A stretch of DNA of 64,000 bases from assembly GCA_937146765.1 (NCBI GenBank), contig CAKZRP010000007.1, positions 186,001 through 250,000 on the forward strand, written 5' to 3'. The position numbers were made by a program, and so were the translations under genes. The first letter of the stretch is position 1. Every line of letters starts with the position of its first letter. Below are positions 41,322-48,969 of the stretch, one piece after another. The stretch is from an uncultured Paracoccaceae bacterium (GTDB lineage Bacteria > Pseudomonadota > Alphaproteobacteria > Rhodobacterales > Rhodobacteraceae). A model generated the notes under the pieces. That model searched no databases. It saw only the letters and a program-made list of their open reading frames with translations, and was not told the origin of the DNA.

Positions 41322-44078
41322 TCAATCCTGCCGACCGGAAGCCGGATCCGCTGGGATCTCAGCCTCGGTATCGCCTGCGACCCCGGTATGGCCTGCGGCC
41401 TCGGCGGCCGAAGGGTCGGATGCGGGGGGCTGTTTCGAGACCTCTGCCTGCCCGGGATCCGAAGCCGCGGAGGGCGGCTCCGGACGGTCCGACGCAACAG
41501 GCATTGCCGTCTCGGAGGGCGCAGCCGCGGGGTCCGGTGCTGCGGCGGAGCCACGCCACCAGGGCCGACGCGGGGCGGCGGCCAGCGCATCGATATCGGA
41601 GAGGACCACCCCCCGTTTGCGCGCGCTCTCCAGCACCGCGTCCCGCACCGACCTGCTGCGCATCAGCAGGCGGCGAAAGCGGTCTTCGTCCAGTTCCAGC
41701 AGGGTGGTCGGCGCGATCACCTGCACTTCGGTCGGCAGGGATTTCCGGGCCAGGATGGCCATCTGGCCAAACATCTCGCCGCGCCCGAGACGCCAGGACT
41801 GGCCGGCGGTTTCCAGCTCCACCGCGCCGGAGGCGATGAAGAAGACGCTGCGGATCGTCATGTCCTTGCGCAGGATCACCTCGCCGGGGTTGATGTGACG
41901 CGCCTTCAGCACCCGGCCCAGCCGCCGCACCGAGGCGGCATCGAGATCGGCAAACAGGGGCAGCTGCCGCACCAGCGCGGTGCGCTGCAGGGCGATGTCG
42001 AGGCGCGGGCGGCTGTCGGCTTGCAGGCGGCGCTGGTCCAGTTCCTGCATCAGGGACAGAAAGACCTCGGCGCCGATCAACCCGTCCTCGCGCATGGCGG
42101 TATATTCGCGTTCCTCCAGCCGCAGCCCGGTGCGGCGGATGAAGCCACGTTCCAGCTCCTCGGCATAGCCGGGGTATTGCAGCCTCAGCCCTTCCAGCGC
42201 GGTATCGACCGCCGCGGATCGTCGCGCCAGCAGCTCGCGCATCAGCTCGGCGACCCTTCGACCATGGATGCGGCGAATGCGATTGTCGATGAAATCGCCA
42301 AGATCCTTGAGCAGGAAGCGTTGCGACAGCAGCAATTCGAAGCGGTCGGCGGTGAAGCGTGCCAGCGGGGCGGAGAGGCCGAGCTTGGCATTGATCCAGA
42401 CCGCCGCGCGGAAGGCCGGGCCATAGGCGAGGCTGCGCCGGGCAGCACGCTGATAGCCGCTGCGCCCCTGCGCCCGTGCCCCTTCGATGAGCCGGTCGGC
42501 ATTGAACAGCGCCTGCTCGGCCATACGTGAGGACATGGTATGCTCGCGCACCCGGGCGAGGATACTGTCGCGCTCATGCCCGGCAAGGGCGATGAGGCCG
42601 AGCGTGATGCGGTCCCGGTCCAGAATGTCGGCGCTGTCCTCCGCTGCCTTGACCGCCGTCTCCAGCCTTTCGCCAAAGCGGATGGCCTCGGTGCGCACGG
42701 TGTCCCGGCTGAGGTCGTAGTTCTCGCTGGTTTCCGCCACGTCCTCGCGCACGGTCTGCAAGGCCACGGCGATGACCTGCCGCGACAGCGCCTCGTCCAT
42801 CGGGGACAGCCGGTCGAGCCCGAGGCGGCCGATGATCCAGCGCAGGGTGGTGCCCTGTCCCAGCAGGGTGAAGAGGGTGAAGCCGGTGGCGAGGATGCCG
42901 ACCAGGCGTTGCACCTCTGCCGGGACGCGGAAGTTCTCGGTGACGGCGAGGGCAAGGGCGAGGGTCACCGCGCCGCGCAGCCCGCCCCAGAGGATCGCCA
43001 CCCGATAGGGCCGCTCCACGCGGGGAGAGAGGCGGATGAAGGAGAGAAAGGGCAAGAGGCCAAAGAGAATGATCGCCCTCGCCGCGATGGCCGAGAGCAC
43101 CACGACCCCGGTCAGCACGAGGTCCTGCAGCAGGACCGTCTCCAGCAGGCGCGGGATCAACAAGGCGGCGAGGATAAAGATGAGTGCCCCGGCCCAATGC
43201 GCCAGCACGTTCCACAGATCGCGCAGGTTGGACCAGGCCTGTGGCGGCAGCTGCCCCGGGGCCGTCAGGTTCATGGTCATCCCGCTGGCCACCACCGCGA
43301 TGACGCCGGAGGCCCCGATGATCTGCTCGGCGATGATATAGGCCAGATAGGGCAGGGCCACCGAGATGGAGATCTGCGCCAGCTCGTGACGCTTGAACAG
43401 CGCCATGACCCAGACCGCGGCGCGGGCCATGGCCCAGCCGGTGACCACGCCGCCGAGGATCAGAACCGGAAACCGGGCCACGGCGCTGGCAAGATTGGGA
43501 TCGGGCAGCCCCATCATGACAAAGCCCATGAACAGACCGAAGAGCGCGATGGCGGCGGCATCGTTCAACAGGCTCTCGCCTTCGATGATCCGGGCCAGCC
43601 GTCGGGGCGCGGAGATCGACCGGAAGATCGAGACCACCGCGGAGGGATCGGTGGTGGAGACAATCGCCCCCACCAGAAGACAGGCGGCCAGCGGCAGGGC
43701 GCTGGTGGCGTTCAAGGCGTATCCGACGCTCAGGGTGGCCACCACCACCGCCACGATGGCGAGCATCAGGATCGGCACCCAATCGTCGAGCATCCGCCGC
43801 AGGTCCATGCCGAGGGTGGCCTGGAACAGCAGCGTCGGCAGGAAGACGTAGAGGAAGACGTTGGAGCGGATCGGCAGGCCGAGAATCGCCTCCGCCACCG
43901 GGTTCAGCGCATCGGTGAGCTCGGTGCGCAGAAAAAAGGTGGCGCCCACCGCGATCAGAGTGCCGAGCACGGCGAGAATGACGCTGTAAGGCAGCCGCAA
44001 CCGGGCCGCCAGCGGCTCGGCTGCTCCGATCACGAGGAAGAGGGACGCGATGATTGCGGTGACGACAACGATATCCAT
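41322..44078 (-). CDS. Na+/H+ antiporter (CPA1) with C-terminal cyclic-nucleotide-binding domain
   Basis: This 918-residue protein exchanges Na+ (or Li+/K+) for H+ and resembles the plant SOS1/NhaP architecture. The antiporter domain (residues about 1-420) has FLPTLLFQATLGMDLRRMLD, STTDPSAVVSIFRSISAPRR, IIEGESLLNDAAAIALFGLF (the Asn-Asp ion site) and WGGLRGAVTLALALAV. A long cytosolic helical region (430-690) leads to a cNMP-type domain (about 695-815: LPLFADLDAASVRRLGRVLK and GRGEMFGQMAILARKSLP, with the phosphate-binding cassette). A low-complexity tail (825-918, rich in Ala, Pro and Asp) follows. Regulation by cyclic nucleotide is plausible, but the cassette FGQMAILARKSLPTEV is not a textbook cAMP site. 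Confidence 0.9.
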   Translation of the reverse strand: MDIVVVTAIIASLFLVIGAAEPLAARLRLPYSVILAVLGTLIAVGATFFLRTELTDALNPVAEAILGLPIRSNVFLYVFLPTLLFQATLGMDLRRMLDDWVPILMLAIVAVVVATLSVGYALNATSALPLAACLLVGAIVSTTDPSAVVSIFRSISAPRRLARIIEGESLLNDAAAIALFGLFMGFVMMGLPDPNLASAVARFPVLILGGVVTGWAMARAAVWVMALFKRHELAQISISVALPYLAYIIAEQIIGASGVIAVVASGMTMNLTAPGQLPPQAWSNLRDLWNVLAHWAGALIFILAALLIPRLLETVLLQDLVLTGVVVLSAIAARAIILFGLLPFLSFIRLSPRVERPYRVAILWGGLRGAVTLALALAVTENFRVPAEVQRLVGILATGFTLFTLLGQGTTLRWIIGRLGLDRLSPMDEALSRQVIAVALQTVREDVAETSENYDLSRDTVRTEAIRFGERLETAVKAAEDSADILDRDRITLGLIALAGHERDSILARVREHTMSSRMAEQALFNADRLIEGARAQGRSGYQRAARRSLAYGPAFRAAVWINAKLGLSAPLARFTADRFELLLSQRFLLKDLGDFIDNRIRRIHGRRVAELMRELLARRSAAVDTALEGLRLQYPGYAEELERGFIRRTGLRLEEREYTAMREDGLIGAEVFLSLMQELDQRRLQADSRPRLDIALQRTALVRQLPLFADLDAASVRRLGRVLKARHINPGEVILRKDMTIRSVFFIASGAVELETAGQSWRLGRGEMFGQMAILARKSLPTEVQVIAPTTLLELDEDRFRRLLMRSRSVRDAVLESARKRGVVLSDIDALAAAPRRPWWRGSAAAPDPAAAPSETAMPVASDRPEPPSAASDPGQAEVSKQPPASDPSAAEAAGHTGVAGDTEAEIPADPASGRQD

Positions 44079-44528
44079 ATGCGTCCGTTAGCAAATGGAG
44101 GCGGTGACGAACATCCTCGAGAGCCGGATCGGGGCGCAAGAAAGGCAAGGGCGGCGCGCACTTGGGCGAGTTTGCGCCGACCGGTGACGATCGGCTCGCC
44201 TTCTGGCTTCCGCCCGGCACCTGTCCGGCCTGCGATCTGGCGCTCGCCCTTGGGACGCCGGATCGCAGCGCGGGGTCAGGCGGCGGTGTCGAGGGGATAT
44301 CTTGCCCCGGTTCTGCGCGGTGGCGTGGATGGTCCGCGGCGGGCCCCTCCAGAGACCTTTCGACGCGTAAGTCCCGTCACGAGGAATGCTGCGGAAATTT
44401 ATTCCGGGGCCGCCCTTGTTGTTGCCGGGACGATGACCAATTGACTGAGGCTCGGCGGACAGTCCGCGGCTGCTTCGCCTGGGCCGGCCGCAGCGCAGGC
44501 CGGGCTGGATGGCTTCTCGGAGGGTCAA
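44079..44528. other. Region without an intact gene upstream of the terC remnant
   Basis: No reading frame with protein-like character was found in this 450-bp stretch; the frames present are Arg/Gly-rich shadows. terC-type genes are sometimes preceded by a manganese-sensing yybP-ykoY RNA. No convincing copy of that motif could be read here, so this is only a possibility. GGAGGG at 44518-44523 is the ribosome-binding site for the next frame. Confidence 0.5.
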
Positions 44529-44804
44529 TTGACCTTTATGCTTCTGGAATGGCTCGGGACCCCGCTCTGGTCCTGGATCGCCTTCCTGTTTCTGGTCCCT
44601 GGCCTGCTCGCCTTTGACCTCGGCGTGTTGCATCGCAAAACTCATGACATCGACAAGGTTCCGGCGCCCTTGTCCTTGGCTGTCACCTCGGCCCTGTTGC
44701 TGGGTGGGGTCATGCTGTCGCTCTGGAAGACCCGCGATCAGGCCCGAACACCGCCTGGGGCCGCAGAGTTGGCAGCGGGCGCGGCGGAGCCGGGGGGTCG
44801 GCAA
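44529..44804 (+). pseudogene. TerC-family protein remnant with internal deletion
   Basis: The first 39 residues (FLFLVPGLLAFDLGVLHRKT) match the TerC/Alx N-terminus. They join in frame to what looks like the C-terminal helix of the same family (VPAPLSLAVTSALLLGGVML, then SLWKTR). TerC proteins are about 310-330 residues, so about 230 residues are missing. The frame stays open into the next gene, making an apparent 303-residue TerC-ExoD chimera. A TTG at 44529 or ATG at 44538 could start it. It is the same kind of middle-out deletion seen in the 11-18 kb locus. Confidence 0.72.
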
Positions 44805-45440
44805 ATGAGCCTCCTTCACACCAGACCGTCGCTCCTTGTCGGCGTGCCGGGGCGACGGCTCAGCCTGGTGCTGCGGCAACTGGCCGGCGGCGCGGGCGAG
44901 CGGATTTCCATTGGCGATATCATTGGCGCGCTTGGCGACCGCAGCTTTGCACCGCTCATGGTGATCTTTGCGGCGCCCAATGTGTTCCTGTTCATTCCCG
45001 GCTCCTCGGTTTTCACCGGCCTGCCCCTGATGGTGCTGGGGATCCAGCTGATGCTGGGGCGCCCGGATGTCTGGCTGCCGCGGGTGATCTCCGCCCGCTC
45101 GCTGGACCGGGGGGCCTTTGACCGCATCGTTGCGGCCTCGCTGCCCTGGGTGGAGCGGATCGAGCGGCTGGCGCGGCCCCGCTGGTGGCCGACGTCCTTT
45201 CAGCTTGCCGAACGTCTGATCGGAGGCGCCACCCTGCTTCTGGCGGTGTTCCTCTTCCTGCCGATCCCCTTCGCCAATGGTCTGCCCGCCTTGTCGATCA
45301 TCATGCTGGCCCTCGGGCTGAGCGAGCGGGACGGCTACTGGCTCGCAGCCGGTCTCGTGCTGTCGCTTGCCTCCGTCGCCCTGGTGACCGGGATGGTTGC
45401 ACTGGGCGGGTTTGCAATTGTGGAGTTTCTGGCCCGATGA
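44805..45440 (+). CDS. Exopolysaccharide synthesis protein, ExoD family
   Basis: The frame from ATG 44805 (MSLLHTRPSLLVGVPGRRLS) gives a full-length ExoD-type membrane protein of 211 residues, with GERISIGDIIGALGDRSFAP, FAAPNVFLFIPGSSVFTGLP and PIPFANGLPALSIIMLALGL. GGGGGG upstream serves as ribosome-binding site. ExoD affects exopolysaccharide and alkali resistance in rhizobia; the mechanism is unclear. An automatic caller may merge it with the terC remnant because the frame is open. The stop overlaps the next ATG. Confidence 0.8.
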   Translation: MSLLHTRPSLLVGVPGRRLSLVLRQLAGGAGERISIGDIIGALGDRSFAPLMVIFAAPNVFLFIPGSSVFTGLPLMVLGIQLMLGRPDVWLPRVISARSLDRGAFDRIVAASLPWVERIERLARPRWWPTSFQLAERLIGGATLLLAVFLFLPIPFANGLPALSIIMLALGLSERDGYWLAAGLVLSLASVALVTGMVALGGFAIVEFLAR

Positions 45441-45736
45441 CCGCTCCTCCTGTCGAACCCCTTGCCGGGCAGATGCCCCCGGCCCGCGGGGGCCTGGTCT
45501 TTCTGCTCGGGGTCCGCGGCGCGGCGCTGTTCTTCGGCGATGCCATCAGCACGCCCGCACTTTCGGTCCTCTCCGCGGTTGAGCGTCTGATCTGGCGCCC
45601 TCAAGCCCATCAGGGCAGGTTTCGCCCCGAAACCTGCCACGCCACCGAGGGCGGGTCTCACGGCTGCGGCGGGCTTCAATCTCGGGGGTCCGCTGCGGAG
45701 CGGCAATACTTGACAGAAGTAATCGGAAAATTCTAG
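45437..45736 (+). pseudogene. Kup potassium transporter remnant
   Basis: The 99-residue frame contains GVRGAALFFGDAISTPALSV, the conserved Kup segment near residue 110 of a normal 620-residue protein, preceded by a short piece that may be the true N-terminus (MTAPPVEPLAG). Beyond LSAVERLIW the sequence stops resembling Kup and ends. The region between N-terminus and this motif, and nearly all of the 3' part, are missing. The ATG overlaps the exoD stop. Confidence 0.65.
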
Positions 45737-45737
45737 G

Positions 45738-45754
45738 GCAGGGTTGAACCCTGC
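45738..45754. terminator. Small hairpin before the methyltransferase gene
   Basis: GCAGGGT-TGA-ACCCTGC is a 7-bp stem with a 3-base loop, ending 10 bp before the methyltransferase start. It could be a leader hairpin or the end of the kup remnant transcript. Function is uncertain. Confidence 0.4.
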
Positions 45755-45764
45755 GGAGTGTGCC

Positions 45765-46547
45765 ATGACCAATCCTCTTCTGTCCAATCACGGGCTGCGC
45801 GACGAGATCCGCGAATATTGGTCCGACAGGGCTGCCACCTTTGACGACGACCCTGGTCACCGGATTGCGGAAGGGGCGGAAATGGCGGCCTGGGAGGCCC
45901 TGTTTCGCCGCCATCTCGGCGCTGCAGAGGGACGGCAGCTACTTGATCTTGCCTCCGGGACCGGTGAGATTGCCCGGCTCGGTCGCGGCCTTGGCTTTGC
46001 GGTCACCGGGCTGGACTGGTCGGAACCGATGCTGGCGCGGGCGCGGGCCAAAGTGCCGGAGGCGACCTTTCTGCAGTCCGATGCGGAGCGTCCGCTGGTG
46101 GCCGACGGTAGTATGGATGTGATCGTGACCCGGCATCTGGTCTGGACCCTGGTGGATCCGGCGGCGGCCTTTGCCGCCTGGCACCGGGCCCTTGTGCCGG
46201 GCGGGCGTCTGCTGCTGGTGGATGGCGACTTTGTCAGCCGGGGCTGGCTTGCCCGGCTGCTGGCGCGGCTGACCCCCGCACCCGCCGGGCGCAATTGGGA
46301 ACGGCACCTCTCGATCCTGTCGCGGGTGCATTTCGCACAGGGGGCCCGGGCCGAAGCCGTGGCCGAATTGCTGGCAGAGGCGGGATTCACCGAGATCACC
46401 ATCGACACCGACCTGCGGGCGATCCACGCCGCGCAGGCGCGGGCCCTGGGCTGGAAGAAATCGCTGCTGCGTCGGTCCGAGCATCGCTATGCCATCAGTG
46501 CAACCGCTGGACCGCGCCGCGCCGGTGTTCAGCCGCAAGGCAGGTAG
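45765..46547 (+). CDS. Class I SAM-dependent methyltransferase
   Basis: This 260-residue methyltransferase has motif I LLDLASGTGEIARLGRGLGF, motif II VTGLDWSEPMLARARAKVPE, the acidic loop ATFLQSDAERPLVADGSMDV and the post-motif ALVPGGRLLLVDGDF. ATG 45765 (MTNPLLSNHGLRDEIREYW) is preferred to the in-frame ATG at 45744. The WSDRAATFDDDPGHRIAEG N-terminus is like UbiE/phospholipid or small-molecule methylases. The substrate is unknown. It stands alone, convergent with the LysR gene. Confidence 0.85.
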   Translation: MTNPLLSNHGLRDEIREYWSDRAATFDDDPGHRIAEGAEMAAWEALFRRHLGAAEGRQLLDLASGTGEIARLGRGLGFAVTGLDWSEPMLARARAKVPEATFLQSDAERPLVADGSMDVIVTRHLVWTLVDPAAAFAAWHRALVPGGRLLLVDGDFVSRGWLARLLARLTPAPAGRNWERHLSILSRVHFAQGARAEAVAELLAEAGFTEITIDTDLRAIHAAQARALGWKKSLLRRSEHRYAISATAGPRRAGVQPQGR

Positions 46548-46578
46548 ACCGTTTCCCTGCCCGAACCCTTATGTGGCG

Positions 46579-47466
46579 TCAGGTGGATCCGGTCGCGGCG
46601 CGGATCCCGGTCCAGAGCGCCTCTGCCACCACACCGGGGGCACGGTCGCGGCGTCGCATCTTGAAGATCATGGTGCGACGGACCGGAAATCCTTCGAGGG
46701 GAAGCGCGACCAGCGCCCCGGAGCGGCGTTCCCTTTCCGTCATATGGTCTGGCAAGCCGCCCCATCCGAGACCGGCCAGGATCACCTTCTTCTTGGCCGA
46801 GAGATCGGACACCGTCCATTTGAGGCCGCCGGGCAGCAGGTCGCGGCTCTGGGAATAGGTCTCGCCACCACTGCCGGCGGTGACCACTTGCACCTTGCCT
46901 TGCAGGTCGGAGACCGAGAGGACACGGCCGCCCTGCGTGAGACCCAGCGCAGGGCTGGCGACGGGGCGGATCACCACTTCGCCGAAGGGTTCCGCATCAA
47001 CCCGATCGACCGGCACCCCGTCCAGCGCGGCGAGGGCAATATCGGCCTCTCCCTCCATGAGCCGCGCAATCGGACCGCCCATCATCTCCATGCGCAGCCG
47101 CAGATGCGTGGCGGGATAAAGACCGCCGATCTCTGCCAGCACCGGCAAGAGCGGGTCGAGATCGAGGGTCGCACTGACGGCCAGCGTCAATTCGGGCTCT
47201 TCCTCGGCCCGCAGACGGGCTGCGGTCCGCTGCAGATCCTGCATCTGCCGCAGCACCCGCGCGGCCTCGCGAAAAAACACCTCGCCGGCCGGAGTGAGGG
47301 TCGGTCGATAGGTGGCGCGGCTGAACAGCTCCAGTTGCAGCTCGTCCTCTAAAAGGCGGATGCCGTGACTGATCGCGGATTGGGATTTGTTCAAACGCTC
47401 TGCCGCGCCGCGAAAGGTGCCGGTGGTCACGATGGCCTCCAGCATCAGAAGTTGGTCGTGTCTCAC
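46579..47466 (-). CDS. LysR-family transcriptional regulator
   Basis: This 295-residue regulator has an N-terminal HTH (GTFRGAAERLNKSQSAISHG, then IRLLEDELQLELFSR) and a substrate-binding domain (residues about 95-295). It is divergent from the GST gene, with a 110-bp gap that contains an inverted repeat of LysR type. It probably activates the GST-NTF2-tautomerase genes in response to an aromatic or electrophilic compound (inference). Confidence 0.9.
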   Translation of the reverse strand: MRHDQLLMLEAIVTTGTFRGAAERLNKSQSAISHGIRLLEDELQLELFSRATYRPTLTPAGEVFFREAARVLRQMQDLQRTAARLRAEEEPELTLAVSATLDLDPLLPVLAEIGGLYPATHLRLRMEMMGGPIARLMEGEADIALAALDGVPVDRVDAEPFGEVVIRPVASPALGLTQGGRVLSVSDLQGKVQVVTAGSGGETYSQSRDLLPGGLKWTVSDLSAKKKVILAGLGWGGLPDHMTERERRSGALVALPLEGFPVRRTMIFKMRRRDRAPGVVAEALWTGIRAATGST

Positions 47467-47477
47467 GGGGGTCTCAC

Positions 47478-47498
47478 ATGATCTGTTTCATAGATCAT
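47478..47498. promoter_or_regulatory. LysR-type operator
   Basis: ATGATC and GATCAT flank 9 bases (TGTTTCATA), an inverted repeat of the spacing typical for LysR-family sites. It starts 12 bp from the regulator start codon and about 80 bp from the GST start. Confidence 0.7.
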
Positions 47499-47576
47499 AA
47501 GTATGAGAACTCGATATTATCAACAGCTCATGAGTCCGGGTAGCCAGAAGGGGTTCCACAGACCCAGGAGACCCAG

Positions 47577-48188
47577 ATGAAACTTTACTACAAACCCGGC
47601 GCCTGTCCCCTTGCCAGTCACATCGTCTTGCAGGAAGTCGGCCAGCCCTTTGCCATCGAGGCGGTCGACACCGGCACCGGACGGACCGCCAGCGGCGAGG
47701 ATTTTCGCCGCATCAATCCCAAGGGCTATGTCCCGGCCCTGGAGCTGGCGGAGGGTGTGGTGCTGACCGAAGGCGCGGCCATCCTGCAGTTCCTCGCCGA
47801 CCGCTGGCCAGAGGCCGGATTGGCACCGCAGGCCGGGACGCTGGACCGGGCGCGGCTGCAGGAGCTGCTGCACTGGATCGGATCGGAGCTGCACAAGGCC
47901 TTCAGTCCGCTGTTTCGCGAGGCGACCATCGCCGAGGGGAGGCAAGCGGCGCAGGCCGCGGTGGCGCAGAAATTCGATCTGATCGAAGCGGATCTGGCCG
48001 ATGGACGCGAGTGGCTGGTGGCCAACCGGTTTTCCGTGGCGGACGCCTATCTCTTCACGGTGGCGCGTTGGGCGGGGTATTGCGACATCGATCTCGCCCT
48101 CTGGCCGCATCTGGCGGGCTTTGTGGACCGCTGTGCCGCGCGTCCGGCCACGCAGGCGGCCCTGCGGGCGGAAGGGCTGCTGCAATGA
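47577..48188 (+). CDS. Glutathione S-transferase (beta-class like)
   Basis: This 203-residue enzyme has an N-terminal thioredoxin-like domain (MKLYYKPGACPLASHIVLQE) with the Ser/Cys-rich active-site loop GACPLASH; Cys10 is the beta-class cysteine position. The cis-Pro motif is NPKGYVPALEL. The C-terminal helical domain ends with NRFSVADAYLFTVARWA. It conjugates or reduces electrophiles using glutathione. Its stop overlaps the next start. The first of three genes probably under LysR control. Confidence 0.9.
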   Translation: MKLYYKPGACPLASHIVLQEVGQPFAIEAVDTGTGRTASGEDFRRINPKGYVPALELAEGVVLTEGAAILQFLADRWPEAGLAPQAGTLDRARLQELLHWIGSELHKAFSPLFREATIAEGRQAAQAAVAQKFDLIEADLADGREWLVANRFSVADAYLFTVARWAGYCDIDLALWPHLAGFVDRCAARPATQAALRAEGLLQ

Positions 48189-48565
48189 CCCCGGCGCATC
48201 ACCAACAGATCCGCGACCTGATGGAGGGCTATTTCGAGGGCCTTCATCAGGCGGACAGCGCGAAGTTGCGAAGGGTCTTCCATCCGCGGCTGGCCTATGT
48301 CTGTGCCACCGAAGGGGAGGAACTCTACCTCGATCTGGACAGCTACATGACGCGGGTCGATGGGCGCGACCCGGCCGCCCTGCGAGGCCAGCCGCGGGCG
48401 GATCGTCTGCTGGAGATCGCCTTTGTCGGTGATCGCCTGGCCCGGGTGACAGCCCGAATGTCGCTGATGGGGCGCAGCTATACCGACCTTCTGACGGTGA
48501 TCCGAGAGGGCGCGGACTGGCGGATCGTCGCCAAAGTCTTTGTCTTCAGCCCGCAGGAGACCTGA
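48185..48565 (+). CDS. NTF2-like (putative lumazine-binding type) small protein
   Basis: This 126-residue protein has a single NTF2 fold: an N-terminal helix pair (IRDLMEGYFEGLHQADSAKL), the strand FHPRLAYVCATEGEELY, and C-terminal strands LTVIREGADWRIVAKVFVFS. It looks like the Lumazine_bd_2 group. ATG 48185 overlaps the GST stop (ATGA). Function unknown; the operon with GST and a tautomerase suggests a role in detoxifying or degrading an electrophilic metabolite. Confidence 0.82.
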   Translation: MTPAHHQQIRDLMEGYFEGLHQADSAKLRRVFHPRLAYVCATEGEELYLDLDSYMTRVDGRDPAALRGQPRADRLLEIAFVGDRLARVTARMSLMGRSYTDLLTVIREGADWRIVAKVFVFSPQET

Positions 48566-48568
48566 CCC

Positions 48569-48790
48569 ATGCCCTATGTGAACATCAAGGTGACGCGGGA
48601 AGGCGGCCCCGAGGGCAAGGGTCCCAGCGCAGCGGACAAGGCGCGACTTATCGAGGGCGTAACCCTGTTGTTGCGCGATGTCCTTGGCAAGGCACCGGCC
48701 ACGACCTTTGTCGTCATCGACGAGGTGCCGTTGGAGGATTGGGGGATCGGCGGCCTGCCGGTCGAGGCCTATCGCGCACAGCGTCCCTGA
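48569..48790 (+). CDS. 4-Oxalocrotonate tautomerase family enzyme
   Basis: This 73-residue tautomerase begins MPYVNIKVTREGGPEG; after removal of Met, Pro1 is the catalytic base of the family. Conserved pieces are ADKARLIEGVTLLLRDVLGK and TFVVIDEVPLEDWGIGG, with the Trp/Gly tail. It would interconvert keto and enol forms of a small acid, as hexamer or dimers of trimers. It lies 3 bp after the NTF2-like gene. Longer than the 62-residue 4-OT type by a short insertion near residues 11-20. Confidence 0.88.
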   Translation: MPYVNIKVTREGGPEGKGPSAADKARLIEGVTLLLRDVLGKAPATTFVVIDEVPLEDWGIGGLPVEAYRAQRP

Positions 48791-48916
48791 GGACGGCTGA
48801 CGCCTTGCGGACCCCGGGGCGGCTGGAGCGGTTCCGGGGTCATGCAATGGTCCGGTGCGGTGAGGGCTGTGGAGCGAAGAGCCGGCGGATCGCGCTTTGC
48901 ATTTGTCGCACAACTG

Positions 48917-48922
48917 TATAAT
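48917..48922 (+). promoter_or_regulatory. Probable -10 element for the aminotransferase gene
   Basis: TATAAT is a consensus -10 hexamer in an otherwise GC-rich gap, 53 bp upstream of the aminotransferase start. A weak -35 (GCTTTG at 48894) is 17 bp upstream. AAGGAGGGG just after it is not linked to a useful start codon. Confidence 0.45.
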
Positions 48923-48969
48923 AAGGAGGGGTAACTCCGGGCTGGCGAGTCTTGCAGAAGGTACCGCAC

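Noticed and set aside
42540..44444. 634-codon plus-strand frame opposite the antiporter
   Set aside because: Low-complexity His/Asp/Gly/Arg-rich shadow of the antiporter gene with no ribosome-binding site or motif.
44079..44528. Manganese riboswitch (yybP-ykoY) upstream of the terC remnant
   Set aside because: Context fits, but the conserved loops could not be found by eye.
44529..45440. TerC-ExoD as a genuine new fusion protein
   Set aside because: The TerC part lacks about 230 internal residues and ExoD has its own start and ribosome-binding site, so remnant plus intact gene is the simpler reading.
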